Of a stretch of DNA of 64,000 bases, positions 44,510-54,098 are shown in pieces (the stretch's first letter is position 1; every line of letters starts with the position of its first letter). The stretch is from Halalkalicoccus sp. CGA53 (GTDB taxonomy: Archaea; Halobacteriota; Halobacteria; Halobacteriales; Halalkalicoccaceae). The translations under genes and the position numbers were made by a program. The notes beneath the pieces were generated by a model. The model was given only the letters and a program-made list of their open reading frames with translations. It was not told where the DNA came from and made no database searches. Where the stretch lies: positions 868,001-932,000 of the forward strand of contig NZ_CP144125.1 of NCBI RefSeq assembly GCF_036429475.1, written 5' to 3'.

Positions 44510-45844
44510 ATGAGCCTGTTCGGAACCAGCGGGATCCGTGGTCCCGTCGGCGAGTCGGTGACGGCCGACCTCGCACTCTCGGTCGGTCGCGCGGTCGCGA
44601 CCGAGGGGCCGGGTCGGGTCGTCCTCGGACGCGACCCGAGGGCGACCGGCGAGTGGCTGGGGGGTGCCGTCGCGGCCGGCCTCCGCGAGTGTGGAGCCGA
44701 CGTGATCGACCTCGGAATGGTCTCGACGCCGACACTCGCCCGAAGCGTCGCCTGGAACGACGCGGACACAGGTGTGATGATCACGGCCTCGCACAACCCC
44801 GCCCCCGACAACGGTATCAAGCTCTGGAACCCCTCGGGGCAGGCGTACACGCCCGATCAGTGTCACGCGGTCGAGAGGCGGATGGACGACGCGGAGTACA
44901 CGTTGCGACGGTGGGACGCGACTGGACGTGGCGAGCGCGACCCACGGGCGGCCGACCAGCACGTCGCGGCGCTTGTCGACCGGACCGCCTCGCTCCCGGG
45001 GCTCTCGGTCGTCGTGGACGTCGGCAACGGCGCGGCCGGGCTCACCGCCCGTGCCCTTTCGGAGCTGGGTGCGGAGGTTCGAGTACTCAACGCAACCCCG
45101 GACGGGAGCTTCCCTGGACGACCGAGCGAGCCGACCGCAGAGAACTGCGAGGCGCTCTCGCGGGTGGTCGCCGACTCCGACGCCGATCTCGGGATCGCAC
45201 ACGACGGCGACGGTGATCGGATGCGCGCTGCGACCGAGTCCGGCCGGTTCGTCCCCGGCGACGTCCTGCTCGCGCTGTTCGGACGGATGGCCGCCGGAAC
45301 GGGCGAGCGGATCGCCGCACCGATCGACACGAGCCTCGCGGTCGACGAGGTGCTTGAGAGCGTCGGAGCGTCGGTCACGCGCACGCGCGTAGGCGACGTC
45401 TTCGTCGCCGAGCGCGCCACCGAGGCGGACGTCGTCTTCGGCGGCGAGCCGAGCGGTGCGTGGATCTGGCCGGAGGAGACGCTCTGTCCCGACGGCCCGC
45501 TCGCGGCCTGTCGGCTCGCGGAGCTGATCGCGGCGGAGGGCTCGTTCGACGCGCTGGCCGACGAGGTACCGTTGCCCGAACTGCGACGCGGGGCGGCCAC
45601 GGTCGAGGAGTCCGAGAAGGCCGACCTGATGGCGCGCGTCGAACGGACTGTCGAGGGCGAGTACGGCGACGAGGAGCTGACGACGATCGACGGCGTCCAC
45701 GTCGCGTTCGACGACGGCTGGATCCTCGTCCGCCCGAGCGGCACCGAGCCGAAGGTGCGGGTGACCGCCGAGGCGCACGACAGCGACCGGGCGGAGGAGC
45801 TCTTCTCGACCGCGGAGTCGCTCGTCGGGCGACCCGTCTCGTAG
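44510..45844 (+). CDS. glmM: phosphoglucosamine mutase
   Basis: 444 residues from ATG at 44510. Hexose-phosphate mutase features: phosphoserine loop TASHNPAPDNGIKLW (Ser94), metal loop AHDGDGDRM (Asp232, 234 and 236), sugar-binding GGEPSGAWI and phosphate-binding RPSGTEPKVRV. It would turn glucosamine-6-phosphate into glucosamine-1-phosphate. It stands at the head of the amino-sugar block with GlmU-like and GlmS. Confidence 0.92.
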   Translation: MSLFGTSGIRGPVGESVTADLALSVGRAVATEGPGRVVLGRDPRATGEWLGGAVAAGLRECGADVIDLGMVSTPTLARSVAWNDADTGVMITASHNPAPDNGIKLWNPSGQAYTPDQCHAVERRMDDAEYTLRRWDATGRGERDPRAADQHVAALVDRTASLPGLSVVVDVGNGAAGLTARALSELGAEVRVLNATPDGSFPGRPSEPTAENCEALSRVVADSDADLGIAHDGDGDRMRAATESGRFVPGDVLLALFGRMAAGTGERIAAPIDTSLAVDEVLESVGASVTRTRVGDVFVAERATEADVVFGGEPSGAWIWPEETLCPDGPLAACRLAELIAAEGSFDALADEVPLPELRRGAATVEESEKADLMARVERTVEGEYGDEELTTIDGVHVAFDDGWILVRPSGTEPKVRVTAEAHDSDRAEELFSTAESLVGRPVS

Positions 45845-45934
45845 GGGTCGCTTTCCGAGGTATTCGGTCGCTTTCGTCGGGCGAGCGGTTTAGTACCTCC
45901 ATAGCAAACCGTCACTCGTTCGTCCACCAGGCAG

Positions 45935-47710
45935 ATGGTGGCGTACGTGCTCGCTCTGAAGCCAGCGATCGGCCTCTACGGTCAGCACGACCCGAGCGCC
46001 GTGCTGTTCCGCGACGGCGAGGCCGTCTTCGGCATCGAGGAGGAGCGTCTCTCGCGGAACAAACACGCGGTCGGTGAGTTCCCCGAGCGCGCGATCGAGG
46101 CGTGTCTCGACTACGAGGGGATCGACCTCGCCGACGTCGAGGAGATCAGGCTCCCGTACCGCCCCGAGCTCCGCTCCCGGATCCTCGGCCACTACCTCCG
46201 TGACGCCGTCTCCGTCGGTGGGCTGGCCGCGAAGGCGAACGCGATCGAGAGCGTCGTGCGCTCGCAGATCGTCTCGCAGTTCTTCTCCACGCGCGACGTC
46301 GAACGCCGCCTCGCGGCGATCGGCGAGCCGGTCCCGCCGATCCGGACGATGGAACACCACGCCTGCCACGCCGCGAGCGCCTTTCACCCATCCGGGTTCG
46401 ACGACGCGCTCGTACTCACGATCGACGCGAAGGGCGAGTACGACTCGACGGTCGTCTGGGACGGGACGAGTGAGGGGGTAGAACGGGTCAGGACCTACGA
46501 GCACCCGAACAGCCTCGGCCTGTTCTACGCGATCGTCACCGAGTACCTCGGCTACCGGATGTTCAACGGCGAGGGGAAGGTGATGGGACTGGCTCCCTAC
46601 GGCGAGCGCGACCCGGAGATCGAGTCCGCGCTCAGGGAGGTCGTCGAGACCGGCGTCGAGTACGACGTGACGCCGCTGACCAAGCGCTGGGGCACGGACC
46701 ACGGCGTCTCGTTGCTCGAGGAGCTCTTCGACCGTCCACGCACCGAGACCGCCGGCGAGTTCGACCAGTGGGAGCGGAACCTCGCACACACCACCCAGGC
46801 GCTGTTGGAGGAGACTGTGCTTTCGATTGTCGAGACCTACTGTCGCCGGCTCGATCGCTCGGCGGTCGCGCTCGCCGGCGGCGTCGCGCTCAACTGCAAG
46901 ATGAACCAGCGGATCCGCGACTCCGCGGCCGTCGACGGGATCTTCGTCCAGCCGGCCGCTCACGACGCGGGCCTCGCACTCGGCGCGGGCTACCTCGACC
47001 AGCGACCGGCGGACGTCCCGGAGATGACGACCGCCTACCTCGGGCCGTCGTACGACACCGACGAGGTCGTCGACCTCTTCTCGATGAACAAGATCGCCTA
47101 CGACGCCCCGGAGGACGTCGAGGGATACGTCGCCGAGCGCCTCGCCGAGGGCGCGCTCGTCGGCTGGTTCCAGGGCCGGATGGAGATCGGCCCACGCGCG
47201 CTCGGCAACCGTTCGATCCTCGCCGATCCCAGAACGGTGGAGTCTCGGGACCGGGTGAACGAGTTCGTCAAACACAGAGAGGGCTGGCGCCCGTTCGCCC
47301 CCTCGATACTCGAGGAGGCCGCATCTGAGTACCTCGTCGGGGGCGAGCCGGCACCGTTCATGGTCCAGACGTTCGAGGTCAAACCGGCGAAGAAGCACGA
47401 GATCGAAGCGGTGTTACATCCCGCGGACGACACCACGCGACCACAGACCGTCCGCCCGGAGCAGAACCCCCGCTACCACCGGCTCATCTCCGAGTTCGAG
47501 GCGGTCACGGGGGTCCCGGCCCTGCTCAACACCTCGTTCAACGACCACGCCGAACCGATCGTCACGCGACCGACGGAGGCGATCAAGGACTTCTTCGGGA
47601 TGGGTCTCGACGTCCTCGTTCTGGGGGAGATCGTCGTCGAGAAGGCGACACAGCGGTCGGACCGGCAGGGCGTGGGCGAGCGCGTCGCCGGCCGGTCCCT
47701 CGAACGGTGA
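45935..47710 (+). CDS. carbamoyltransferase (NodU/CmcH family)
   Basis: 591 residues, usual family length. N-terminal ASKHA-like ATP domain (LYGQHDPSAVLFRDGEAVFGIEEERLSRNKHAVGEFP), the carbamoyl-phosphate site HHACHAASAFHPSGF (about residue 139), nucleotide motif FNGEGKVMGLAPYG (about 212), VALAGGVALNCKMNQRI (about 310), and the C-terminal YrdC-like region with GWFQGRMEIGPRALGNRSIL. It moves a carbamoyl group onto a hydroxyl, usually of a sugar. Between glmM and glmU-like genes, so a carbamoylated amino sugar is plausible. Confidence 0.9.
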   Translation: MVAYVLALKPAIGLYGQHDPSAVLFRDGEAVFGIEEERLSRNKHAVGEFPERAIEACLDYEGIDLADVEEIRLPYRPELRSRILGHYLRDAVSVGGLAAKANAIESVVRSQIVSQFFSTRDVERRLAAIGEPVPPIRTMEHHACHAASAFHPSGFDDALVLTIDAKGEYDSTVVWDGTSEGVERVRTYEHPNSLGLFYAIVTEYLGYRMFNGEGKVMGLAPYGERDPEIESALREVVETGVEYDVTPLTKRWGTDHGVSLLEELFDRPRTETAGEFDQWERNLAHTTQALLEETVLSIVETYCRRLDRSAVALAGGVALNCKMNQRIRDSAAVDGIFVQPAAHDAGLALGAGYLDQRPADVPEMTTAYLGPSYDTDEVVDLFSMNKIAYDAPEDVEGYVAERLAEGALVGWFQGRMEIGPRALGNRSILADPRTVESRDRVNEFVKHREGWRPFAPSILEEAASEYLVGGEPAPFMVQTFEVKPAKKHEIEAVLHPADDTTRPQTVRPEQNPRYHRLISEFEAVTGVPALLNTSFNDHAEPIVTRPTEAIKDFFGMGLDVLVLGEIVVEKATQRSDRQGVGERVAGRSLER

Positions 47711-47792
47711 GTGTGACACTCTCGCTCGTTCTCCGTTCCAGGGGGCGTTAGCCGCCAGATAACAAAGGGGCGACTGCGTAAATAGGGGGTCA

Positions 47793-48977
47793 ATGCAGGC
47801 TGTCATCTTGGCTGCGGGACAGGGAACCCGTCTCCGCCCTCTCACTGACTCGGTTCCCAAACCGATGTTACCGGTCGTCGAGAAGCCGATCGCCGCCCAC
47901 GTCGCGGACGCCGCCGTCGCCGCCGACGCCGACCGGCTCGTCTTCGTCACCGGCTACATGGGCGAACAGGTCGAGGAGTACTTCGGCGAGGAGTTCCGGG
48001 GCGTGCCGGTGAGCTATGCCCGCCAGGAGGAACAGCTCGGGACCGCCCACGCGGTCCGGACGGCCCGTGAGGCGCTCGAGGACGGGCCGTTCTCGGTGCT
48101 CAACGGCGACAACCTCTACGACCCCGAGTGCGTGATGGAGCTCTTCTCGAACGGCCCCTCACTGGGGGTCACACACGTCGCGGAGCCGCAGAACTACGGC
48201 GTCTGTTCGGTCGAGGACGACCGGGTGGTCGACATCATCGAGAAGCCGGTGAACCCGCCCTCGGACCTCGCGAACGCCGGCGCGTACGTCTTCCCGAGCG
48301 AGGCACAGGCCTACCTCGACGTCCCGATGAGCGAGCGGGGCGAACACGAACTCACGGACGTCCTCTCGCGGGTGATCGACGAGCACTCCGTTACACCCGT
48401 CGAACTCACCCGGTGGATGGACGTCGGCCGCGCCTGGGAGCTGCTCGAGGCGAACGCGCTCTACGTCGGGAACCAGGAGCCGGTCGTCGAGGGGACCGTC
48501 CACCCGAGCGCGGATCTCAGGGGAAACGTCGTCGTCGAGCGAGGGGCGACGATCGACGCCGGCGTCGTCATCGAGGGCCCGGTCAGGGTCCGCTCCGGTG
48601 CCGAGGTGGGACCGAACGCGTACGTCCGTGGGGCGACGGTGCTCGAACCCAACGTCCACGTCGGGCACGGCGTCGAGATCAAGAACAGCCTTATAATGCG
48701 TGGGACGAACGTCCCCCACCTCTCGTACGTCGGCGACAGCGTCCTCGGCCGGTCGGTCAACTTCGGTGCGGGGACGACCGTGGCGAACCTCCGTCACGAC
48801 GGCGAACCGATCGACCTCACCGTGAAGGGCGAGCGGGTCTCGACCGGTCGCCGGAAGTTCGGCGTCGTCGCCGCCGACGGCGCGAAGACCGGCATCAACA
48901 CCTCTCTCGGCCCGGGCGTGACGCTCTCTCCCGGCGCGACGACGCTCCCCGGCGAGACGGTGACGCGCGACCGCTGA
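47793..48977 (+). CDS. glmU: sugar-1-phosphate nucleotidyltransferase / acetyltransferase (GlmU-like)
   Basis: 394 residues. N-terminal nucleotidyltransferase with AAGQGTRLRPLTDSVPKPMLPVVEKPI (residues 7-33) and LNGDNLYDPE (about 105), and a C-terminal left-handed beta-helix of hexapeptide repeats (VEGTVHPSADLRGNVVVERGATIDAGVVIEGPVRV..., ending SYVGDSVLGRSVNFGAGTTVANLRHDG). The layout is that of archaeal bifunctional GlmU that makes UDP-GlcNAc from GlcN-1-P. Substrate sugar not certain. Confidence 0.88.
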   Translation: MQAVILAAGQGTRLRPLTDSVPKPMLPVVEKPIAAHVADAAVAADADRLVFVTGYMGEQVEEYFGEEFRGVPVSYARQEEQLGTAHAVRTAREALEDGPFSVLNGDNLYDPECVMELFSNGPSLGVTHVAEPQNYGVCSVEDDRVVDIIEKPVNPPSDLANAGAYVFPSEAQAYLDVPMSERGEHELTDVLSRVIDEHSVTPVELTRWMDVGRAWELLEANALYVGNQEPVVEGTVHPSADLRGNVVVERGATIDAGVVIEGPVRVRSGAEVGPNAYVRGATVLEPNVHVGHGVEIKNSLIMRGTNVPHLSYVGDSVLGRSVNFGAGTTVANLRHDGEPIDLTVKGERVSTGRRKFGVVAADGAKTGINTSLGPGVTLSPGATTLPGETVTRDR

Positions 48978-49053
48978 TCGGCCGGCAGCCCGCCGACGCC
49001 GACCGAGCGTTATTCGGAGGATAATAATACGAGCTACGCGTCTACCCGTGACG

Positions 49054-49911
49054 ATGAGCGACGATCCGTCGTCCGGCCGGCGCTCGCGCCGCCGGATCAA
49101 CCCGGACGGTTCGCCGCAGTCCGAGTCCGGCTCCGGAGGCGACGCGAGCCGGGACCGGGGCACACGCGACAGAGAGCGCCCGTCCGAGCCTCCCGAGCGG
49201 TCGGGTCTCTCTCCCGCACCGGGTGGCGAGCCCGACCGGGAGCCGTCGCCGGCTGCGGGTTCGCCCCCACCCGACGAGGACGACGGCTACGGAACCGCGT
49301 TTCAGCGGCTGATGCTCGTTCTCGGGGCGGCGATGGTGATCGCCGCGATGCTGATCACGGTCGGCGGACTGCCTGGGTTTCCCGGCTCGGACGCCCCCGG
49401 GGACGAGGTGCCCGGCGCCGACGAGCCCGAAGACGAGGTGCCCGGCGCCGACGAGGAGGAGACCGACGCCGACGGCGACGACACCGAGGGCGACACCGAC
49501 GAGGAGGAGACCACGCCGATCGTCGACGACGGCGACGATCCACCGCCGGACGACTCCGGTCCGGACGACGACGCCGGTCCCGATGACGATGCTGGTGCCG
49601 CGGACGACGCGGGCGAGCCGGACGACGCTGACGACGATACGGAACCAGACGACGCGGACGCCGACGATGAAGACGATGCGGACGAGACGGATGCCGACGA
49701 CGACACGGAGACCGACGACGCTGGCGACGTGGAAGACGACACTGAGGATGCTGACGATGCCGATGACGAGGCGGACACGGACGACGACGTCGACGAGGAG
49801 GACGATGCTGCGGACGACGAGGACGACGACGAGACCGACGACGGTGAGGAGGACGACGACGGACCGATCGACGTGACGATCGGCGACGACGAGGACGAAG
49901 ACGACGACTAA
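49054..49911 (+). CDS. membrane-anchored Asp/Glu-rich low-complexity protein
   Basis: 285 residues from ATG at 49054 (a GTG two codons earlier is possible). Residues 1-85 are basic-Pro/Ser-rich; a single membrane segment covers about 90-112 (RLMLVLGAAMVIAAMLITVGGLPG); the rest, about 165 residues, is nearly all Asp, Glu, Ala and Thr repeats such as DDTETDDAGDVED. The acidic part is probably outside the cell. The DNA of this stretch is repetitive. No family recognised. Lies between glmU-like and the asparagine-synthase-like gene. Confidence 0.7.
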   Translation: MSDDPSSGRRSRRRINPDGSPQSESGSGGDASRDRGTRDRERPSEPPERSGLSPAPGGEPDREPSPAAGSPPPDEDDGYGTAFQRLMLVLGAAMVIAAMLITVGGLPGFPGSDAPGDEVPGADEPEDEVPGADEEETDADGDDTEGDTDEEETTPIVDDGDDPPPDDSGPDDDAGPDDDAGAADDAGEPDDADDDTEPDDADADDEDDADETDADDDTETDDAGDVEDDTEDADDADDEADTDDDVDEEDDAADDEDDDETDDGEEDDDGPIDVTIGDDEDEDDD

Positions 49912-50005
49912 CGCGGGTGTCTTTCGGCCGTCGGAGTGCTATGGCCACTTCTCGTCACTCGGAACGGACGCGTTATCCCGGAAAAAGCGGTCGCGGTCCC
50001 TCGAA

Positions 50006-51697
50006 TCAGACCGGCCGGATGAGCTCGCTCGTCTCGTCGATCGTCCTGTCGGTGGCGTACTCGGTCCACCCGAGCGTGTCGTAGAGACGGAGCTTGATCC
50101 GGGGTGGGAGGGCGTGGAGGTCCGTCCGTCCGGGAAAGAGTCGGTCGTCCATCTCGAGTTCGACGTACCGCCGCTGCCAGTCCGGCCACGGAGTGTCGAA
50201 CGGGGTCAGTCCTGGCACCACCCGCCGGAGGAACTTCTCGATCTGGTTGAGCTGATACGAGCGGTGCGGGCGATCCGGGGGGCGGTGTCTGAAGATGTCG
50301 CCGTCGAGGCGTTCGAGCGCTCGCTGGTAGATATCGTCGTTTCGGTGCTCGGGCGGTGTCCTGAGGTGCCAGTCGACGAGCTCCGCGTCGACCGCGACGA
50401 AGCTCTCGGTGAACCGGTCGGCGAGCTGGACGCGGAACGGGAGCGGCACCTTCAGCATGAGCCCGAGCATCGACATGGCGTTGTAGACCGAGCCGTCGGC
50501 CCGCTCCAGACACCGCTCGTACTGCGGTGCCACCGATTCGAAGAAGAACTCCCGTGGCGTCTCCGCGTCCGTTGCGTCGCACTCGACGATGAGCTTATCA
50601 CCCTCGTGGAACGTCCCGAACCGGTCCCAGAAGAACTCCGCCGGGTTCGGGTCGGGATCGAGCCGCGAGCGTGGAAACCGCTTCCCGAACAGCGAGATAC
50701 CGTCGGTCGGGAGGTAAAACCCCCTGAGTAGCGTGTCGAACATCAGCCCGTGGTAGATGACGTCGGCCTCGATGTCGTCCGTGTTCCCCCGGTGGTGGAT
50801 GTGGAGCGACTCGCGGATCCCCTGGGTGTACTGGAGCGTCCGCTCGGAGACGTCGTAGTAGCGGTCGTCGACGCGCAGTGTCCGGTGGTCCGCACCGTAC
50901 TGCTCACAGAGCGCGCGGGCGACGCGTACCTCGCCCGAATCGGGCGATCCGAGCGTGTACCCGCACTCGACGTTTGGGAGAAACGAGAGCATGATCCGGG
51001 AGTCGTAGCCGGCGCTCATCAGGAATCCCTGCTGGCCGGGATACGTCGCCCGTCGCTCGATCGCGCGCCGGAGCCGTCCAGCCAGTTCCTCGACGTGGTC
51101 GGCCTGTCGGGGCGCGTAGACGAACCGATCGAGTTCGACGGTCCCGCGCTCGGTGAGACAGCTGTCGAACGGCGTGCGGCTGACCTCCTCGATCGCCGTC
51201 CGCTCCCCGAAGGTGACGCTGAAGTGGACGAACTCACAGAGCGTCCGTCGGTCGACCGTCGGGTCGCGAACCGTTCTCGTCACCGACGCCGCGTCGGTCC
51301 CGAACGCGCGGACTCCGGGGTCGTCGGTGTAGAAACACTCCCAGGTCGAGAGCTGATCCGGAACGACGACGGCCCGATCGTCGTGCTCGACGACCGCGAG
51401 GTAGGACCCGTTCAGCCGATCGAACGCCGAGAGCCCCTCCCGCACGTACTGCTCGAAGAGCCACTCGGCGATCGAGACGGACTCGCTCATCGTTCCCATC
51501 GGGAACGCCTCACCGAACACCGCACAGAGCCCCGCAGAACTGCGAAAGACGTCCGACCGACCCCGGATACCGATGGCGTCGTCGGCGATACCGACCGTGA
51601 CTCCTTCCCCGGCGAGTACCTCGTCGAACTCTCCGGGAGGGCGGTGGGCGGCGAACGCCTCCTCGTCCCCGAAGACGCCGAACAGCTCGGTGTTCAT
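50006..51697 (-). CDS. asparagine synthase-related protein lacking the glutaminase Cys
   Basis: 563 residues, length of AsnB-type. The glutaminase half is recognisable but starts MNTELFGVF, with no Cys2 nucleophile, so glutamine hydrolysis is unlikely. The synthetase half has the ATP loop SAGYDSRIML (about residue 231; the family usually has SGGxDS) and a long C-terminus ending near RTIDETSELI. Members in polysaccharide loci amidate or otherwise modify uronic-acid or amino-sugar residues. Divergent orientation relative to the GlmU side; 49 bp from glmS on the same strand. Confidence 0.8.
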   Translation of the reverse strand: MNTELFGVFGDEEAFAAHRPPGEFDEVLAGEGVTVGIADDAIGIRGRSDVFRSSAGLCAVFGEAFPMGTMSESVSIAEWLFEQYVREGLSAFDRLNGSYLAVVEHDDRAVVVPDQLSTWECFYTDDPGVRAFGTDAASVTRTVRDPTVDRRTLCEFVHFSVTFGERTAIEEVSRTPFDSCLTERGTVELDRFVYAPRQADHVEELAGRLRRAIERRATYPGQQGFLMSAGYDSRIMLSFLPNVECGYTLGSPDSGEVRVARALCEQYGADHRTLRVDDRYYDVSERTLQYTQGIRESLHIHHRGNTDDIEADVIYHGLMFDTLLRGFYLPTDGISLFGKRFPRSRLDPDPNPAEFFWDRFGTFHEGDKLIVECDATDAETPREFFFESVAPQYERCLERADGSVYNAMSMLGLMLKVPLPFRVQLADRFTESFVAVDAELVDWHLRTPPEHRNDDIYQRALERLDGDIFRHRPPDRPHRSYQLNQIEKFLRRVVPGLTPFDTPWPDWQRRYVELEMDDRLFPGRTDLHALPPRIKLRLYDTLGWTEYATDRTIDETSELIRPV

Positions 51698-51746
51698 CTT
51701 CCTATACGAGTACTGTTTTGGCTGATAAGTATATATCGGGTACCGA

Positions 51747-53570
51747 TCACTCGACGGTGACGCTCTTCGCGAGGTTTCTGGGTTTGTCGATCGGCCGTCC
51801 GAGCTTCCGGGCGGTGTGGTAGGAGACGAGCTGGAGCTGGACGTTCGCGAGCAGCCCGACCAGGTCGGGGTGGCTCTGGGGGATCGTCAGCCGCTCGTCG
51901 AACTGGCCGACCGAACACTCCTCGCTCGCGACCGCGACGATCTCGGCGCCGCGTGCCTGGGCCTCCATCGCGTTCGTGTGGGTCTTCTCGTCGTGTTCGC
52001 CGTCGAAGATCGCGAAGATCGGGATCCCCGGCGTGACGAGCGCGAGCGGGCCGTGTTTCAGCTCGCCCGAGGCGAACCCTTCGGCGTGTTCGTACGTGAT
52101 CTCCTTGAACTTCAACGCGCCCTCGAGCGCGACCGGGTACTGCAGCCCGTGGCCGATGAAGAAGTAGGCGTCGCGGTCGCCGTAGCGCTCGCTGAGCGCC
52201 TCCGCTTCGTCGTTCTCGAGCACCTCGCGGATCTGCTCGGGGAGGACCGCCAGCGCCGAGAGGAACGCCTTCCGGTCGGCCTCGTCGCGCGTCCGTGCGT
52301 GTTCCAGGTCCTCGCCGATCCGTTCGGCGAGCAGCGCCAGGGTGACGACCTGCGAGGAGAACGTCTTCGTCGCGGCGACGCCGATCTCCGGACCCGCCCG
52401 GATGTAGAGCGCGTCGTCCGCCTCGCGGGCGGCGCTGCTCCCGACGACGTTCGTCACCGCGACGGTTCGCGCGCCGGCGCGCTGTGCGTCTCGCATCGCG
52501 ATCAGCGTGTCGGCGGTCTCGCCGGACTGGCTGACGGCGATCACGAGCGTCTCCTCCGGGTCCGGGACGGTCCCGGTGTACTCGCTCGCGCGGATCGTCT
52601 TCGCCCTGATCCCCGCCTCCTCGAGGAGGCGCTCGCCGTAGAGCGCGGCGTGGTACGACGTCCCACACGCGATCAGCTGGACGTCCGTGATCCCCGTGAA
52701 CGTCCCCGGCGGGAACTCCTCGAGCGAGACCGTTCCCTCCTCCAAGTCGATTCGTCCCTCGACCGTCGCCGCGAGCGACTCCGGCTGGCTGTCGATCTCC
52801 TTCAGCATGTAGTGATCGTAGCCGCCTTTCGTCGTCTCCTCGGGGTTCCAGTCGACCTGTTCGACCTCGCGGGTGACCTCGTTGCCCTCGATGTCGGTGA
52901 TCGCGACGTCGTCGAGCGTGATGGCGACGACGTCGCCGTCCTCCAGATAGATCACCTCGTCGGTGAACTCGAGGAAGGCGGGGACGTCGCTCGCGAGGTA
53001 GTGGATCCCGTTCTCGCCGTCGAGGCCGAGGACGAGCGGCGAGCCCTGCCTGGCGGCGTAGATCGCGTTCTCACCGCGGGCCATCAGCGCGACGGCGTAG
53101 CTCCCCTCGAGCTGGCGAACGGTCGTCCGGAAGGCCTTCTCGATGTCGTAGCCGTGGTCGAGGTAGTACTCGACGAGGTGGGGGATGACCTCGGTGTCGG
53201 TGTCGCTCTTGAACTCGTAGCCGTGCTCTTCGAGGTCCGCGCGCAGGGATTCGTAGTTCGAGATGATCCCGTTGTGGACGACAGCCACCCGACCCGAGTG
53301 GCTGGTGTGGGGGTGGGCGTTCTCGTCGGTCGGCGGTCCGTGTGTGCTCCATCGAGTGTGGCCGATCCCGGTGAGCCCTCGGGGGAGGTCCTTCACGAGC
53401 GCGCCGGTGAGCTCCGAGATCTTCCCCGCACGCTTTCGTACGACGAGATCGGAGTCGTCCTGAATCGCGATCCCGGCCGAGTCGTAGCCGCGGTACTCCA
53501 GGTTCTCGAGCCCGGTCAACACTCGATTCGCCGCGTCGTCCGACCCGATGCAGGCGATGATCCCGCACAT
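51747..53570 (-). CDS. glmS: glutamine-fructose-6-phosphate aminotransferase (isomerizing)
   Basis: 607 residues. Cys2 nucleophile in MCGIIACIGSDDAANRV, glutaminase motif RWSTHGPPTDENAHPH, two SIS domains with QLIACGTSYHAALYGERLLEE and SQSGETADTLIAMRDAQ, and a C-terminal DKPRNLAKSVTVE. It makes glucosamine-6-phosphate, feeding GlmM and GlmU-like. Convergent placement of the rest of the amino-sugar block makes it a separate transcript; 49 bp from the asparagine-synthase-like gene downstream. Confidence 0.96.
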   Translation of the reverse strand: MCGIIACIGSDDAANRVLTGLENLEYRGYDSAGIAIQDDSDLVVRKRAGKISELTGALVKDLPRGLTGIGHTRWSTHGPPTDENAHPHTSHSGRVAVVHNGIISNYESLRADLEEHGYEFKSDTDTEVIPHLVEYYLDHGYDIEKAFRTTVRQLEGSYAVALMARGENAIYAARQGSPLVLGLDGENGIHYLASDVPAFLEFTDEVIYLEDGDVVAITLDDVAITDIEGNEVTREVEQVDWNPEETTKGGYDHYMLKEIDSQPESLAATVEGRIDLEEGTVSLEEFPPGTFTGITDVQLIACGTSYHAALYGERLLEEAGIRAKTIRASEYTGTVPDPEETLVIAVSQSGETADTLIAMRDAQRAGARTVAVTNVVGSSAAREADDALYIRAGPEIGVAATKTFSSQVVTLALLAERIGEDLEHARTRDEADRKAFLSALAVLPEQIREVLENDEAEALSERYGDRDAYFFIGHGLQYPVALEGALKFKEITYEHAEGFASGELKHGPLALVTPGIPIFAIFDGEHDEKTHTNAMEAQARGAEIVAVASEECSVGQFDERLTIPQSHPDLVGLLANVQLQLVSYHTARKLGRPIDKPRNLAKSVTVE

Positions 53571-53819
53571 ATCAGACCCTCCGCACCGTCGCTACTGGAG
53601 GTTCGTCTGCGGGCGTCAGCGGGCTGTACTCCTCTATTTGTAGTCGATTGAACGTCATGGTTGGAGAGAGTGTCGCGATGTGGCGACGAGCGTTCGCGGC
53701 CTTCTGTCTCCGAGAACTACTGTTATGGGCATTACTATACGCAGGCTAATCGGTGCTTCGAACGGCGACGGCGGAGAACGAAACCGAGAGAAGGGACGGC
53801 CGATCGCCACCGGAAAGCG

Positions 53820-53987
53820 TCAGCCCCTGCACAGCTCTCGTGATGTCGTACAGTTGATACACCGGGTGACCCGGTCCTGGTTGTCCCCGAAGACGCGTGC
53901 GAACTGCGGTGTGACGAAGCTCCCACAGTTCACACAGCGCGTCCGACCGATCCACTCGTCGTCGGTGTGCGGTATCGTACTGTCCAT
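53820..53987 (-). CDS. DUF7563 small zinc-finger protein
   Basis: 55 residues from ATG at 53987, with two CxxC pairs (RCVNCGSFVTP and RCINCTT), a small haloarchaeal zinc ribbon of unknown function. A TATA-like ATAATAAAGTAT (about 54013-54027, minus strand) fits a leaderless start at this ATG; an in-frame ATG 42 bp upstream lies within that element and is not used. Confidence 0.72.
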   Translation of the reverse strand: MDSTIPHTDDEWIGRTRCVNCGSFVTPQFARVFGDNQDRVTRCINCTTSRELCRG

Positions 53988-54098
53988 GAGCGTCGCCAGA
54001 GGGTGGCGTCCTCCATACTTTATTATCATGGTGTTAACGAATCCACATATACCGCTCCGCCGGAGAGAAGAGGCGGCCTAAATTCCTCCGATAGCGGG

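Noticed and set aside
50006-51697. Calling this gene a true asparagine synthetase
   Set aside because: It has no Cys2 for glutamine hydrolysis and a variant ATP loop (SAGYDS), so amidation of another substrate is at least as likely.
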